Assembly (NCBI RefSeq): GCF_036378875.1
Contig: NZ_DASUVO010000028.1
Coordinates: 1 to 64,000, forward strand
DNA from: Actinophytocola sp036378875
GTDB lineage: Bacteria > Actinomycetota > Actinomycetes > Mycobacteriales > Pseudonocardiaceae
Direction: 5' to 3'
DNA: 64,000 nt
Shown here: piece by piece, positions 9,096-18,163 of the stretch
Position numbering within the stretch: position 1 is the stretch's first letter
Layout: every line of letters starts with the position of its first letter
The notes under the pieces: model-generated
Databases searched by the model: none
The model's input: the letters and a program-made list of their open reading frames with translations, nothing else
What the model was told of the DNA's origin: nothing
Made by a program: the position numbers and the translations under genes

Positions 9096-10235
9096 TCATG
9101 CACGGCGCGGCCGACGGCGAGACCAGAAGGGCGCCTCGGGCCACCGCTGCTCGCGCCTGTAGAACGCATCCCGTTGGGCGAGGAACGTGTCGAAAGCTCG
9201 TCGAACCCGCTGGGCGTACCGCTCGGTCGCCGTCTCGTCCCCGTCAAGGAAAGCCCGGATCGTGTCGGCCGCCGCCACGCCGTTCGACAGCGCCTTGTGG
9301 ATGCCCTGTCCGGACAACGGGTCGTACGACGACGCCGCGTCGCCGACGGCGATCCAGTGTGGACCCGCGGGGCGGTCGAGGACGAAACACGGCACCGGGC
9401 ACACTCTGAGGGTGCCGGGCAGGAAGAAGGACTCGGACAACGCCGGCGCCAGGAACGAGGTCTGGCTGAGCCGCCTGAGCCACGACCCGTTCTCGTGCAA
9501 CGTGGCCGCCCTCAGGTCGTCGCCGTCACAGGCGAAGGCGACCGCGATGCGCCGGTCGGGAAGGCGCGCCGCGTACCACCATCCGTCCGGGACGGCCTCG
9601 AGCATCGTGAGCTGGGTGAACTCGGCCCCGTCACGCAGGTGGAAGTAGCCGGTCGCGCAGAAGAACCGGTCGTGGACCAGCCACTGGGCGCCACAGGCGC
9701 GGGCGAGCCGTGCCCTGCCGCCCATGGCGTCGATCACGAACGATGCCTTCAGCCGCCGGACACCGGCACCGGTCTCCAGTTCGACGACGAACGCCCGCTG
9801 CCCGTACGGCCGCACCGACCGGAACCGGGCGCCCGTGACCAGGTGTACGCCGGCTTCCGTTGCGCGGTGCGCGAGGAAGGCGTCGAAGCGTCGCCGGTCC
9901 AGGTGGAAGCCGCTCCCGTCGGGACTGACGGTGAAGTCGTTGTAGCCCAGGACGTCGTCGCCCCAGGACGAGCAGCTGCCGTAGCACGGCTCGTGCCCCT
10001 CCAGCTCGAACGCCTCGAGGAGCCCCAGGCGCGCGAACAGTCGGCGGGTGTCCGGCGGGACGCTCTCACCGATCCGCTCGGCGGCGTAGGTGCCGCTCTC
10101 CGCCACGACCACGGTCCCGCCGCCGGACCGGCGGAGCGCGATGGCAGCCGCGCAACCCGCCGGCCCACCACCGAGCACGACGAAGGTCGGGGCTCTAGTC
10201 GTCCCGCAGCGCGTTGGTCGGCCAGTCCTCGACAA
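9096..10235 (-). CDS. lodB: LodB-like FAD-dependent maturase of the quinoprotein oxidase
   Basis: A flavoprotein of about 379 residues in the halogenase/geranylgeranyl-reductase-like FAD family. It has VVLGGGPAGCAAA at the N-terminus, an ERIGESVPP segment, and the second FAD motif IAVGDAASSYDPLSGQGI with KALSNG. In known LodA/LodB pairs the flavoprotein is needed to build the cysteine tryptophylquinone cofactor of the oxidase. Its position directly after the lodA-like gene supports that role over halogenation; the tryptophan-halogenase WxWxIP motif was not seen. The start is uncertain: TTG at 10235, with GGAG six bases upstream, overlaps the lodA end by 41 bp, while a later GTG would remove the first beta strand. 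Confidence 0.75.
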   Translation of the reverse strand: MSRTGRPTRCGTTRAPTFVVLGGGPAGCAAAIALRRSGGGTVVVAESGTYAAERIGESVPPDTRRLFARLGLLEAFELEGHEPCYGSCSSWGDDVLGYNDFTVSPDGSGFHLDRRRFDAFLAHRATEAGVHLVTGARFRSVRPYGQRAFVVELETGAGVRRLKASFVIDAMGGRARLARACGAQWLVHDRFFCATGYFHLRDGAEFTQLTMLEAVPDGWWYAARLPDRRIAVAFACDGDDLRAATLHENGSWLRRLSQTSFLAPALSESFFLPGTLRVCPVPCFVLDRPAGPHWIAVGDAASSYDPLSGQGIHKALSNGVAAADTIRAFLDGDETATERYAQRVRRAFDTFLAQRDAFYRREQRWPEAPFWSRRRPRRA

Positions 10236-12246
10236 AGGGGGCTCCGTCGTCCTCGAACAGGCTCGCCACCTCGAGGAACGTGTCCGCGGGCAGCTTGTCA
10301 ATCGCGTCCTGGTTGTCCAGGCCCTCGATCTGGGTGCGCTGCATGATGGTGCCGATCCGCCACCAGTTGGGGATGATGTCCTCGCGGTTCTGGTACCGGC
10401 CGGTGTCCGCGTAGTTCTGCGAGGTCGTCCCGGGCCCACGGAGTGACCACCGCTGACCGGGGAGCTGCTCGTCGGTTTCTGGCGGACGCGTGTCGGCGGC
10501 GACGTTGACGGCGACCGGACGCTGCGCCGGCCACGACCAGTACAGCGTGCTGCTGTCCGTCGGGTTCGGGTCCGGCTGGTGGGTGGCGCAGGAGTTGTAG
10601 TCGGTGTGCCACGGGACCGACATGAACTTGGAGCTGTCGCCAGGCTCCAAACCGCTGTCCGAGTGGTAGGGCACGTAGCCCTCACTCAGCAGCGGCAGAC
10701 CGTCCGGCGGCAGTTGGGCGTAGTCGAGGGTCTTCTGGCGGATCCGGAACGGACCGTGGGTCCTCCACGCGACCTGCCAGGTCTCGGGCACGCGCACGGG
10801 GAAGGTCATGTCGATCCCCGGGCTGAACCGTCCGCCAAGGCAGTTGATCAGCGACGCCTTGTCCAGGTACTCACCCGGTCCCAGCGCGGGCCGGTCGGTG
10901 GCGATGCGCCTGGCGTCCCACTGTTCGAGGAAGAAGTACTGCGTCTTGCTGACCGACAGCATCGACTGTCCGGAGTCGCCGAGGCCCGCCGGCATGAGCG
11001 GCGCACCGATCGCGTGCTGCTCGGGGTTGTTCGGATTCCGGATGAACGCCAACCCGGCCAGGATCGTCGTGCTGGGGTCGGCGTCCGCGGTGATCTGGCC
11101 CACCGCGTCGTGCGCCTGAACCGCGCCGTCCGACAGGTTGGTGTTCCATCGCTGGACGCGGGCCGCCTGGAAGATCGGGTTGAGCTGCTGCGCGAAGTCC
11201 GGGCGGTAGCCACGCTGGAACACCCCGCCCCTGAACAGCTCGGGTTCGAGGTCGAGCTCGCGCACGAACGTGTCGTAGATGTCGTCCCACAGCGAGACGA
11301 CGTTGAGCGTCTGCGGGGCGAAGCCGGGATCGGTCGAGACCACCCACGCCCCCGCCACCTCGCCGATGGTGTCGTCCTCGAAGACGAGGGTGGCGTTGAC
11401 CGGTCCGTCGGCCGTGTCGTCGAACCAGCCGTCGTTGTCCACATCGGACGTCAGCGGGTAGTACGCGCCGGAGTCCTGCGGATACCAGGCCGCGGCCCGG
11501 CCGGACGCGGCGACCACGTGCAGGCGCCCGACCTCGTCGGTGACCAGGTCGCCCAGCGTGTCGATCGGCCCGGAAGGTTGGTACAGCGGCGAGAAGCTGT
11601 CATCGGGGAAGGACTTCGGGTAGTCCGGCACGGGCAGGACGGCGGCACCTCGTCCGTAGGTGGCGACGCCCCCCTTTCCCATGTCCACACGGTCCTTCGC
11701 GGTGCCCCTGATGGCGCGGGGACCGGGATCGATGGTCAGCTTCCTGACCCGCTCGGGGTCGGCCGCCCACTCGCCCTCGCCCACGTTGCGCAGTGGCGGG
11801 GTGAGACCGTTCTCGTACTGCGAGAGCAGGTAGACCGCCGTGGTCCCCGGCGCCTCGAGCAGGTAGCAGTTGGCCTTCTTGTTGGCGACGTGCACGGTCC
11901 AGACGATGTCCACCACACGCTTGCCGTCGACGTGCGAGCCGATCGTGATCTCGGTGCCGGTGCTCGTCGGGTAGCGGCCCAGGACGTCGTCGTCGTAGGC
12001 GAAGATCTTGAACCGGGCGGCCTGCCTCTTCAGCCTGCCCCTGCTGTCCCGCACGTCGCGGCTCGTGATCGTGGTGACCCCGTCGGGACGCAGCGGAAGG
12101 CCGCCGACCGTCTCGGGGTTCGGGGTGGGCCGTCGGCCGTCGTCGGGCAGTGGCAGCGCGGCCATGGTCTCGGGCGCCAGGTTGTACTCGTCGCTGTTGC
12201 CGACGCGGGCGAAGCCGATGGAAGGGTGAACCCTGAACGTGGTCAT
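10195..12246 (-). CDS. lodA: LodA-like CTQ-dependent amino-acid oxidase
   Basis: A 683-residue protein of the LodA (lysine 6-oxidase / glycine oxidase) quinoprotein family, which oxidises an amino acid with O2 and releases H2O2 and ammonia. The N-terminal HPSIGFARVGNS segment and the C-terminal catalytic half are characteristic. Cys469 in INCLGGRFSPGID is the expected cofactor Cys. Trp546 in the PWHTDYNSC motif is the best candidate partner Trp, with Trp570/572 less likely. There is no signal peptide, as in other LodA proteins. ATG at 12246 has GGGGAGG upstream. Substrate (lysine, glycine or other) cannot be decided from sequence. It is followed by its presumed maturase and faces a katG operon. 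Confidence 0.85.
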   Translation of the reverse strand: MTTFRVHPSIGFARVGNSDEYNLAPETMAALPLPDDGRRPTPNPETVGGLPLRPDGVTTITSRDVRDSRGRLKRQAARFKIFAYDDDVLGRYPTSTGTEITIGSHVDGKRVVDIVWTVHVANKKANCYLLEAPGTTAVYLLSQYENGLTPPLRNVGEGEWAADPERVRKLTIDPGPRAIRGTAKDRVDMGKGGVATYGRGAAVLPVPDYPKSFPDDSFSPLYQPSGPIDTLGDLVTDEVGRLHVVAASGRAAAWYPQDSGAYYPLTSDVDNDGWFDDTADGPVNATLVFEDDTIGEVAGAWVVSTDPGFAPQTLNVVSLWDDIYDTFVRELDLEPELFRGGVFQRGYRPDFAQQLNPIFQAARVQRWNTNLSDGAVQAHDAVGQITADADPSTTILAGLAFIRNPNNPEQHAIGAPLMPAGLGDSGQSMLSVSKTQYFFLEQWDARRIATDRPALGPGEYLDKASLINCLGGRFSPGIDMTFPVRVPETWQVAWRTHGPFRIRQKTLDYAQLPPDGLPLLSEGYVPYHSDSGLEPGDSSKFMSVPWHTDYNSCATHQPDPNPTDSSTLYWSWPAQRPVAVNVAADTRPPETDEQLPGQRWSLRGPGTTSQNYADTGRYQNREDIIPNWWRIGTIMQRTQIEGLDNQDAIDKLPADTFLEVASLFEDDGAPFVEDWPTNALRDD

Positions 12247-12371
12247 GGCTGACCCGCCTCCCCGGAATTCGATGTGTTGGTCTCGTCTGGGGACGGATGG
12301 TGCTGTTTGGTCACGTACTTGTGGCTGGCTTGCGTCACGTTCCCCTGAGGTGCGGTTGCGAGCCGCGAGGT

Positions 12372-12388
12372 TGACACAGGTGGTGTCA
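12372..12388. promoter_or_regulatory. Inverted repeat TGACAC-N5-GTGTCA upstream of lodA
   Basis: A 6-5-6 inverted repeat overlaps the stop codon of the ferritin-like gene and sits 126 bp upstream of the lodA start, in the only sizeable gap of this leftward cluster. It could be an operator or a small hairpin. No other evidence supports either reading. Confidence 0.3.
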
Positions 12389-13402
12389 TGCCTTGCTCCC
12401 GTTGTCCGAGAACCGGGGCACGACGCCCTGGCGCCAGCAGGCGAGGACGTTCGCACCGACCGTCGACATGAGCGCGCCGAAGGGATCACAGACGGGCCGG
12501 CCGTTGAACATCTCGCGGATCGACGAGACCAGTTTCGCGAAGTTGCGACCCAGGACCTGCTGCGGTGCGGTGCCTTCCGCGTGCGGGTCGGCGGAGTAGG
12601 TCGCGGGAGCCCGACCGGAGAGCACGGCGTCGCGAACCGAGTTGAACTTCTCGAAATGACTGGACGACGCGTCGAAGTCGTCCGCGGTGTTCTGGAACGC
12701 CAACGGGATGGTCTCGTTCGTGTTGGTGCGGCCCTCTCCCTGCTCGGTGATCACGTCGACGAGCCGCAGTGCCTGGTTCAGCCCGGCCGGGCCGTCCTCG
12801 GTGACCGTGGTGTTGCCCAGGTTGCGGTAGAAGTTCGCGAAGTGGTCGACCTGGTTGTGGTTCCCGCGCACGTCGTGCGCGTGCTGCCGCATCCCGAACC
12901 GCAGCGCGGTGTAGAAGTCCCCAAGGGTGGCGTACTCGTCCCGGTCCGGATCGAGGGGCGGCGGGTGGGACTCGGGCAGCTCGATCAAGCACATCGTGCC
13001 GAGCCGGACGAGGTCCAGGCCGCCGAGACAGGCGTCCGGCGGGCCGTACTTCTTCACCGCCTCGGGGTCCAGTGCGAAGTCGAGGTGGGGGACCCCGCCT
13101 TCCCGGGTGTAGCGGAACGGACCGATCCGCAGCTGTTCTGACGGCTGGAACGAGTTGTAGAGGTTGGCCGCCAGCTGGGCGTGCAACATCTCCTGGTGGG
13201 CGACCGACTGAACGAGCCGGAAGGCAGGGTGCCCGATGTCCTTGATCGAGAACATCACCGTCAGGTAGTAGGGAATCGTCCAGATCTCCAGGTTGACGGC
13301 GAACGCCAGATGGGCGCGCACGTCGGCCAACGTCCACCGGTCGACCGGCTTGGGGCGCGCGAGTCCCACCGGGGGCAGAACCGTGTTCGACAAGTCCACC
13401 AT
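12386..13402 (-). CDS. Ferritin-like domain protein of the VioB N-terminal type
   Basis: A 338-residue ferritin-like four-helix protein. Helices carry the metal-ligand pattern: Glu in NLEIWTIPYY, ExxH in the VAHQEMLHAQ segment, Glu in the VDVITEQGEG helix and HxxE in the SHFEKF segment. This is the domain that forms the N-terminal part of VioB/RebD-type iminophenylpyruvate dimer synthases, but the heme catalytic part of those much larger enzymes is absent. It starts at ATG 13402, only 4 bp after the upstream unknown gene, so the two are co-transcribed. In LodA neighbourhoods it may act on the imine or on H2O2; that is inference. Confidence 0.7.
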   Translation of the reverse strand: MVDLSNTVLPPVGLARPKPVDRWTLADVRAHLAFAVNLEIWTIPYYLTVMFSIKDIGHPAFRLVQSVAHQEMLHAQLAANLYNSFQPSEQLRIGPFRYTREGGVPHLDFALDPEAVKKYGPPDACLGGLDLVRLGTMCLIELPESHPPPLDPDRDEYATLGDFYTALRFGMRQHAHDVRGNHNQVDHFANFYRNLGNTTVTEDGPAGLNQALRLVDVITEQGEGRTNTNETIPLAFQNTADDFDASSSHFEKFNSVRDAVLSGRAPATYSADPHAEGTAPQQVLGRNFAKLVSSIREMFNGRPVCDPFGALMSTVGANVLACWRQGVVPRFSDNGSKA

Positions 13403-13406
13403 CGCG

Positions 13407-14378
13407 CTACACCGTCGACCTGGTGAGGACGTTGGACGTCGGGTGCGGGAAGGTGTAGCGGTTCTCGCCCACCACGATGTCGAGCAGTATCCGCTGCGTA
13501 TAGGCGAGAATGTCGTAGTTCTGCCCGCCGTCGAAGGAAAGCAGCCAGTATTCCGCGTTGTAGCCGGCGAGTGCCGCCTTCCGCTGCTCGAAGGGGATGT
13601 TCACCACCGTCCCGCCGTTGGTGGACTCGACGCGGCAGTAGATGTAGTTGCTGACGGCATGGCCGGCCGCGGCCAGGTCCTCGATCGCGTTCTGGAGCGG
13701 CAGGTTGATCTGTTGGGTCAGCTCCGGCCGCGGGTTCTGGTAGTTGTCCGGTGTGTTGAGCACCGCGCCGTACGGACTGGTGTCGATGTCGTCCGGGGTC
13801 GGCAGGACCGACGGCGCGACGGGGATCTTCGGCTCACCGGTGCATTCCTCGAAGCTGCCCAGCGCGAGGACCGAGACGCCGTGCGGCACCGAGATCTGCT
13901 TGCACATCGTGCGTTCCGGGGACTGCGGGATCGGGTGCCCCGGCTCGAACACCGGGTTGGTCGGCGGATAGAGATAGGGCCCAACCTGTTGCTTCCCGGT
14001 CGTCAGGTGCAGCCACGCCCCGTTCTCCTCGTGGACGATCGCGCCGATGTCCGGTCCCTCGGCGAGCCGGATCTGCTGGTCGTAGAACAGCACGAACGGG
14101 ATCTGCTGGTAGCCGCCGCCCCGGTTCGGCGCCGCGGCGGGGGCGGTCACCGCGTCCGGACCGTTGAACACGATCGTCTCGAAGTACGTGAAGTTCTTGA
14201 GGACGTACCCCAGGTTCGCCCCTTGTTGCGGCGACTGCTGCGGTAGCGGCATCACGGTGTAGGAGTACGGATCGTCCTTGTCGCCCTTGTTCGTGCCGGG
14301 AAGGCTCTGGTTCGTCCACGTGCCGATCAGCTTCTGTTGGAAGGTCGACAGCTCCGCGGTTTCCGCCTTACGTGGCAT
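13407..14378 (-). CDS. Unknown conserved-looking protein of the oxidase cluster
   Basis: I do not recognise this 323-residue protein with confidence. It opens with a short helix and FQQKLIGTWTNQSLPG, which resembles the first strand of heme-binding lipocalin/nitrobindin-like barrels, and continues with several beta-rich segments (NLGYVLKNFTYFETIVFNG, GAWLHLTTGKQ) and a long C-terminal half. No signal peptide or membrane span was seen. ATG at 14378 begins the leftward cluster, so it is the promoter-proximal gene ahead of the ferritin-like, lodA and lodB genes. Its role is likely tied to the oxidase product, but no function is claimed. Confidence 0.5.
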   Translation of the reverse strand: MPRKAETAELSTFQQKLIGTWTNQSLPGTNKGDKDDPYSYTVMPLPQQSPQQGANLGYVLKNFTYFETIVFNGPDAVTAPAAAPNRGGGYQQIPFVLFYDQQIRLAEGPDIGAIVHEENGAWLHLTTGKQQVGPYLYPPTNPVFEPGHPIPQSPERTMCKQISVPHGVSVLALGSFEECTGEPKIPVAPSVLPTPDDIDTSPYGAVLNTPDNYQNPRPELTQQINLPLQNAIEDLAAAGHAVSNYIYCRVESTNGGTVVNIPFEQRKAALAGYNAEYWLLSFDGGQNYDILAYTQRILLDIVVGENRYTFPHPTSNVLTRSTV

Positions 14379-14640
14379 GGGATACTCCCGTCGTTGTCCC
14401 GGCAGAGGGCCTCCGGCAGTGTCCAGCCCGTTAGCGGTGTCCACAATGGAATCCCTCACGTTGACCCGTTCGGGAGGGTCACCGCCGCTCAGGACCGACA
14501 CGCTGCCACGCAACGAAAACGCCACCCCCGCAAGGGTCGTCCGATCGGGTGGTCTCTGATCACCCTTTCGAGAGGAACGTGCGCAGCGCCTAGGGTGGAA
14601 GTGTTGAGCGTTGGTGACGGACCAAGGGCGGTTCTCCACC
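14379..14640. promoter_or_regulatory. Divergent control region between oxidase cluster and regulator-katG
   Basis: This 262-bp gap holds promoters for both directions. Three GTT-core motifs in the same orientation are visible: CCCGTTAGC at 14427-14435, CACGTTGAC at 14457-14465 and CCCGTTCGG at 14465-14473. LytTR regulators bind direct repeats with a GTT core, but the usual spacing near 21 bp is not met, so these are only candidate sites. No clear -35/-10 pair stood out. Confidence 0.3.
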
Positions 14641-16020
14641 ATGAGGGACGTACATCGGCTCGAGTCGGCCAGCGGCTCCGTGCTCGCGGCGTGGGAACGG
14701 TTCGTGCAGGGCGAGGATCAGATCCCGGGTATCCGGCCCCTGGTGGCGATCTCGTGGCACCGCTGCCGCGAGCAGTACCGGGTCGACCCGCACCTCACGA
14801 ACGCGCCGGCGGCCGTCGCGGAGCCCGGCCATCCGCCCGAGCACGACGTCGTGTTCGCGGAGCTGGGTTTTCGTGCCGCCTCCATCGCACACGAGGTGGG
14901 CAACCTCGGTGGCGTCGTCACCATCACCGACGCCACCGGCCGGATCCTGGCCGAGTGGGGCGACCAGGCCACGCTCGCCCACGCCAGCAGCGCCAACCTG
15001 GCGCCCTGGTTCTGCTGGTCCGAGTACGCGGTCGGCACGAACGGCATGGGCACCGCGCTCGAGGCGCACGGCCCGGTGCTGATCAGGGGCGCGGAGCACT
15101 GGTGCCAGGCGTTCCACAGCTGGGTCTGCGCGGGCATCGCGGTGCGTGACGTCGTGACCAGGGAGCCGATCGCGGTACTGAACATCTCCTGCTGGCGCAG
15201 CCAGCTACCCGCGTCCGCGGGAGGCTGGTTGGCGAACGCGGCCACCATGACCCAGTACCGCCTGAAGCGGCACGCCAGGGACAGCGGCGCCGAGCTGGTC
15301 GCGGCCTACACCCAGGCCCGGTCACGCTCCACCGCCGCGCTCGCCGCGGTGGACACCGCGGGCAAGGTGGTGATCGCCGACGACGTGGCCGGCACGCTCC
15401 TGGGCGTCCCGGCGTCCACGCCGGCAATCGATCCCACGCTGCGGTGGAACCCCGGGCTGCCGGAACTGATCGCGGCCGCCCGGCATGCCAGTAGGCAGGC
15501 GGCCCGCGATCCTGACTGGGTCGGCTCGACGCGGATCACCACCCACCTCGCCGACGAGCCGACACCGATCAGCATCCGGCCCGTCTACTCGTTCGGCCAC
15601 CTGATCGGGAACCTGGTCTCCTTCGGCGCCTCCGACGGGGCCCCGTTGCCGGACGCGGAACGGTCCGCGCACCCTCGGCCGCGACCACACCGGCTCGTCG
15701 CGACGCGCGACAACCGGACGGTGTTGCTGCGGCCGCGGGAGGTCTCCTTCGCCGAGTCACAGGGAAACGACGTGTGGCTCGCCACCGATCAGGGGCGGCT
15801 ACGCGCCGCCTCGTCGAGCCTGGACCGGCTCGACGGCGAACTGGCGGACGCCGGCTTCCTGCGGGTGCACCGCCGGTATGTGGTCAACCTCAGCCGTATC
15901 CGGGAGATCGAACGCGGGGGCAAGGGCGAGCTGTCGCTGGTGATGGACGACCAGACGGACGAGATGGTGCCGGTTTCCCGTCGGAACGCCCCGGCCGTGC
16001 GCCGCGCACTGGACATCTGA
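14641..16020 (+). CDS. GAF-LytTR transcriptional regulator
   Basis: A 459-residue regulator. The N-terminal part (SWHRCREQYRVDP near residue 40, then a GAF-like domain with EYAVGTNGMGTALE) matches the sensor half of AcoR-type activators. The sigma-54 AAA domain is missing, and in its place is a C-terminal LytTR DNA-binding domain (about 350-455), with the characteristic FAESQGNDVWL and FLRVHRRYVVNLSRI segments. An upstream GTG at 14611 is an alternative start; both ribosome sites are mediocre. It ends in TGATG with katG, so the two are translated together, and it is divergent from the oxidase cluster. It most likely senses a metabolite or redox signal and controls one or both sides. Confidence 0.8.
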   Translation: MRDVHRLESASGSVLAAWERFVQGEDQIPGIRPLVAISWHRCREQYRVDPHLTNAPAAVAEPGHPPEHDVVFAELGFRAASIAHEVGNLGGVVTITDATGRILAEWGDQATLAHASSANLAPWFCWSEYAVGTNGMGTALEAHGPVLIRGAEHWCQAFHSWVCAGIAVRDVVTREPIAVLNISCWRSQLPASAGGWLANAATMTQYRLKRHARDSGAELVAAYTQARSRSTAALAAVDTAGKVVIADDVAGTLLGVPASTPAIDPTLRWNPGLPELIAAARHASRQAARDPDWVGSTRITTHLADEPTPISIRPVYSFGHLIGNLVSFGASDGAPLPDAERSAHPRPRPHRLVATRDNRTVLLRPREVSFAESQGNDVWLATDQGRLRAASSSLDRLDGELADAGFLRVHRRYVVNLSRIREIERGGKGELSLVMDDQTDEMVPVSRRNAPAVRRALDI

Positions 16021-18101
16021 TGAACACCGACTGGTGGCCGAACCGGCTGAACCTGACGATCCTGCGCAAGCACAACCCGGCCGCCAACCCCCTCGGCGGG
16101 GACTTCGACTACGCCGCGGCGTTCCGGACGCTCGACCTCGACGCCCTGGCGCGGGACGTCGACGAGGTGCTGACGACCTCGCAGGCATGGTGGCCTGCGG
16201 ACTTCGGCCACTACGGGCCGCTCGTGATCCGGATGGCGTGGCACTGCGCCGGGACGTACCGCATCGCCGACGGCCGAGGTGGCGCCAGCGCTGGGATGCA
16301 GCGCTTCGCGCCGCTGAACAGCTGGCCGGACAACCGAAACCTCGACAAGGCGCGGCGGCTGCTGTGGCCGGTGAAGAAGAAGTACGGCCGCACGATCTCG
16401 TGGGCCGACCTGATGATCTTCGCGGCCAACCGTGCCCTGGAGTCGATGGGGTTCACGACTTTTGGCTTCGCCGGCGGCCGTGCAGACGTGTGGGAGCCCG
16501 ACGAGGAGACCTACTGGGGTCCTGAACGCGCCTGGCTCGGCGACGAACGCCACGGTGGCGTCCGTGAGCTGGCACCTCCGCTGGCCGCCGACCAGATGGG
16601 CCTCATCTACGTCAACCCGGAGGGCCCGAACACCGTCCCGGACCCGCTCACCTCGGCCAGGGACATCCGGGAGACGTTCCGGCGCATGGGGATGAACGAC
16701 GAGGAGACCGTCGCGCTGATCGCGGGCGGCCACACGTTCGGCAAGACCCACGGCGTCGCCGACCCGGAACGCGTCCTCGGCCCAGAACCCGAGGGCGCGC
16801 CTCTCGAGGAGCAGGGCCTGGGCTGGAAAAGCCGGCACGGCACCGGAAAGGGCCCGGACGCCATCTCCAGCGGGCTCGAGGGAACGTGGACACCCACGCC
16901 GACGCGATGGGACAACAGCTTCTTCGAGACCCTGTTCGGCTACGAGTGGGACCTGGAGTTGAGCCCGGCCGGTCTGTGGCAGTGGATCCCGCGAGACGGC
17001 GGCGGGGCCGGCACCGTCCCGGACGCCCACGACCCGGCGAGGACACACGCCCCGACGATCCTGACGACGGACCTCGCGCTGCGGTTGGACCCGGTCTACG
17101 AGCCGATCTCCCGGCGCTTCCTGGAGAACCCGGGCGAGCTCGCTGACGCGTTCGCGCGCGTCTGGTTCAAGCTGACGCACCTCGACATGGGCCCGATCCA
17201 GGGTTACCTCGGCCCGCTCGTCCCGAAGGAACCGCTGATCTGGCAGGACCCCGTGCCCGCGGTGGACCACGAACTGGTGGACGACACGGACATCGCGGCG
17301 CTCAAGGCCAAGATCCTGGCGTCGGGGCTGTCGATCGCCCAACTCGTCGCCACCGCGTGGGCGTCCGCCTCGACATTCCGCGTCAGCGACCGGCGTGGCG
17401 GGGCGAACGGCGCGCGCATCCGCCTCGAACCGCAGCGGAGCTGGGAGGTCAACGAACCCGACACGCTTGCGACGGTGTTGACCACGCTGGCGGGCGTCCA
17501 AGCGTCCTTCCAGGCGGGCGGCAAGAGGATCTCGCTCGCCGATCTCATCGTGCTCGGTGGTGTCGCCGCGGTCGAGCAGGCGTCCGGCGTACCGGTCCCT
17601 TTCACGCCGGGACGCACGGACGCCACGCAGGAGTGGACCGACGTGGAGTCGTTCGCCGCGCTCGAACCGGCCGAGGACGGGTTCCGCAACTACCTCGGCA
17701 AGGACAACCGGCTGCCGTCGGAGCACCTGCTGGTCGACCGGGCGAACCTGCTGACGCTGACCGCGCCCGAGATGACCGTCCTCGTGGGTGGGCTGCGGGT
17801 GCTCGGCGCGAACTACCAGCAGTCCACACTGGGCGCCTTCACGGCCACGCCAGGGACGCTGACCAACGACTTCTTCGTGAACCTGCTCGACGTGGGCACG
17901 GAATGGCAGCCGACGTCGGCGAAAACCTTCGAGGGCCGCGACCGCGCCACCGGCGAGGTCAGGTGGACCGGCAGCCGCGTCGACCTCGTCTTCGGCTCGG
18001 ACTCGGAACTCCGTGCCGTCGCGGAGGTCTATGCCAGCGACGGGGAGAAGTTCGTGCGGGACTTCGTCGCCGCGTGGACCAAGGTCATGAACCTCGACTG
18101 A
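16020..18101 (+). CDS. katG: Catalase-peroxidase KatG
   Basis: A 693-residue bifunctional heme catalase-peroxidase that removes H2O2. The distal site Arg71-Trp74-His75 sits in VIRMAWHCAGTYR. The Met-Tyr-Trp crosslink residues are present (Trp74, Tyr197 in GLIYVNPEGP, Met223 in FRRMGMND), and the proximal His238 lies in ALIAGGHTFGKTHG. The C-terminal pseudo-domain is complete, ending in AAWTKVMNLD. Compared with typical KatG of about 730-740 residues it lacks the N-terminal extension and begins exactly at the DWWPNRLNL segment. Its ATG overlaps the regulator's TGA and no independent ribosome site is visible. The position beside an H2O2-making oxidase suggests self-protection. Confidence 0.95.
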   Translation: MNTDWWPNRLNLTILRKHNPAANPLGGDFDYAAAFRTLDLDALARDVDEVLTTSQAWWPADFGHYGPLVIRMAWHCAGTYRIADGRGGASAGMQRFAPLNSWPDNRNLDKARRLLWPVKKKYGRTISWADLMIFAANRALESMGFTTFGFAGGRADVWEPDEETYWGPERAWLGDERHGGVRELAPPLAADQMGLIYVNPEGPNTVPDPLTSARDIRETFRRMGMNDEETVALIAGGHTFGKTHGVADPERVLGPEPEGAPLEEQGLGWKSRHGTGKGPDAISSGLEGTWTPTPTRWDNSFFETLFGYEWDLELSPAGLWQWIPRDGGGAGTVPDAHDPARTHAPTILTTDLALRLDPVYEPISRRFLENPGELADAFARVWFKLTHLDMGPIQGYLGPLVPKEPLIWQDPVPAVDHELVDDTDIAALKAKILASGLSIAQLVATAWASASTFRVSDRRGGANGARIRLEPQRSWEVNEPDTLATVLTTLAGVQASFQAGGKRISLADLIVLGGVAAVEQASGVPVPFTPGRTDATQEWTDVESFAALEPAEDGFRNYLGKDNRLPSEHLLVDRANLLTLTAPEMTVLVGGLRVLGANYQQSTLGAFTATPGTLTNDFFVNLLDVGTEWQPTSAKTFEGRDRATGEVRWTGSRVDLVFGSDSELRAVAEVYASDGEKFVRDFVAAWTKVMNLD

Positions 18102-18163
18102 CCCGCCTCCCGGAATTGACCGAGGCGGTTGTCTGGCTGACCATCCGCGGGAAAGGGTGTCGA

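Noticed and set aside
9096..10235. Tryptophan halogenase
   Set aside because: The FAD fold fits, but the WxWxIP halogenase motif was not seen and the gene is paired with a LodA-type oxidase, so LodB is the better call.
10579..12252. Long open frame on the + strand across the oxidase gene
   Set aside because: It is the shadow of the lodA-like gene: Arg/Gly/Val-rich, no motif, no start signal, while the opposite strand has clear family motifs.
15789..17726. Long open frame on the - strand across katG
   Set aside because: Antisense shadow of katG in high-GC DNA; the + strand carries all catalase-peroxidase motifs.
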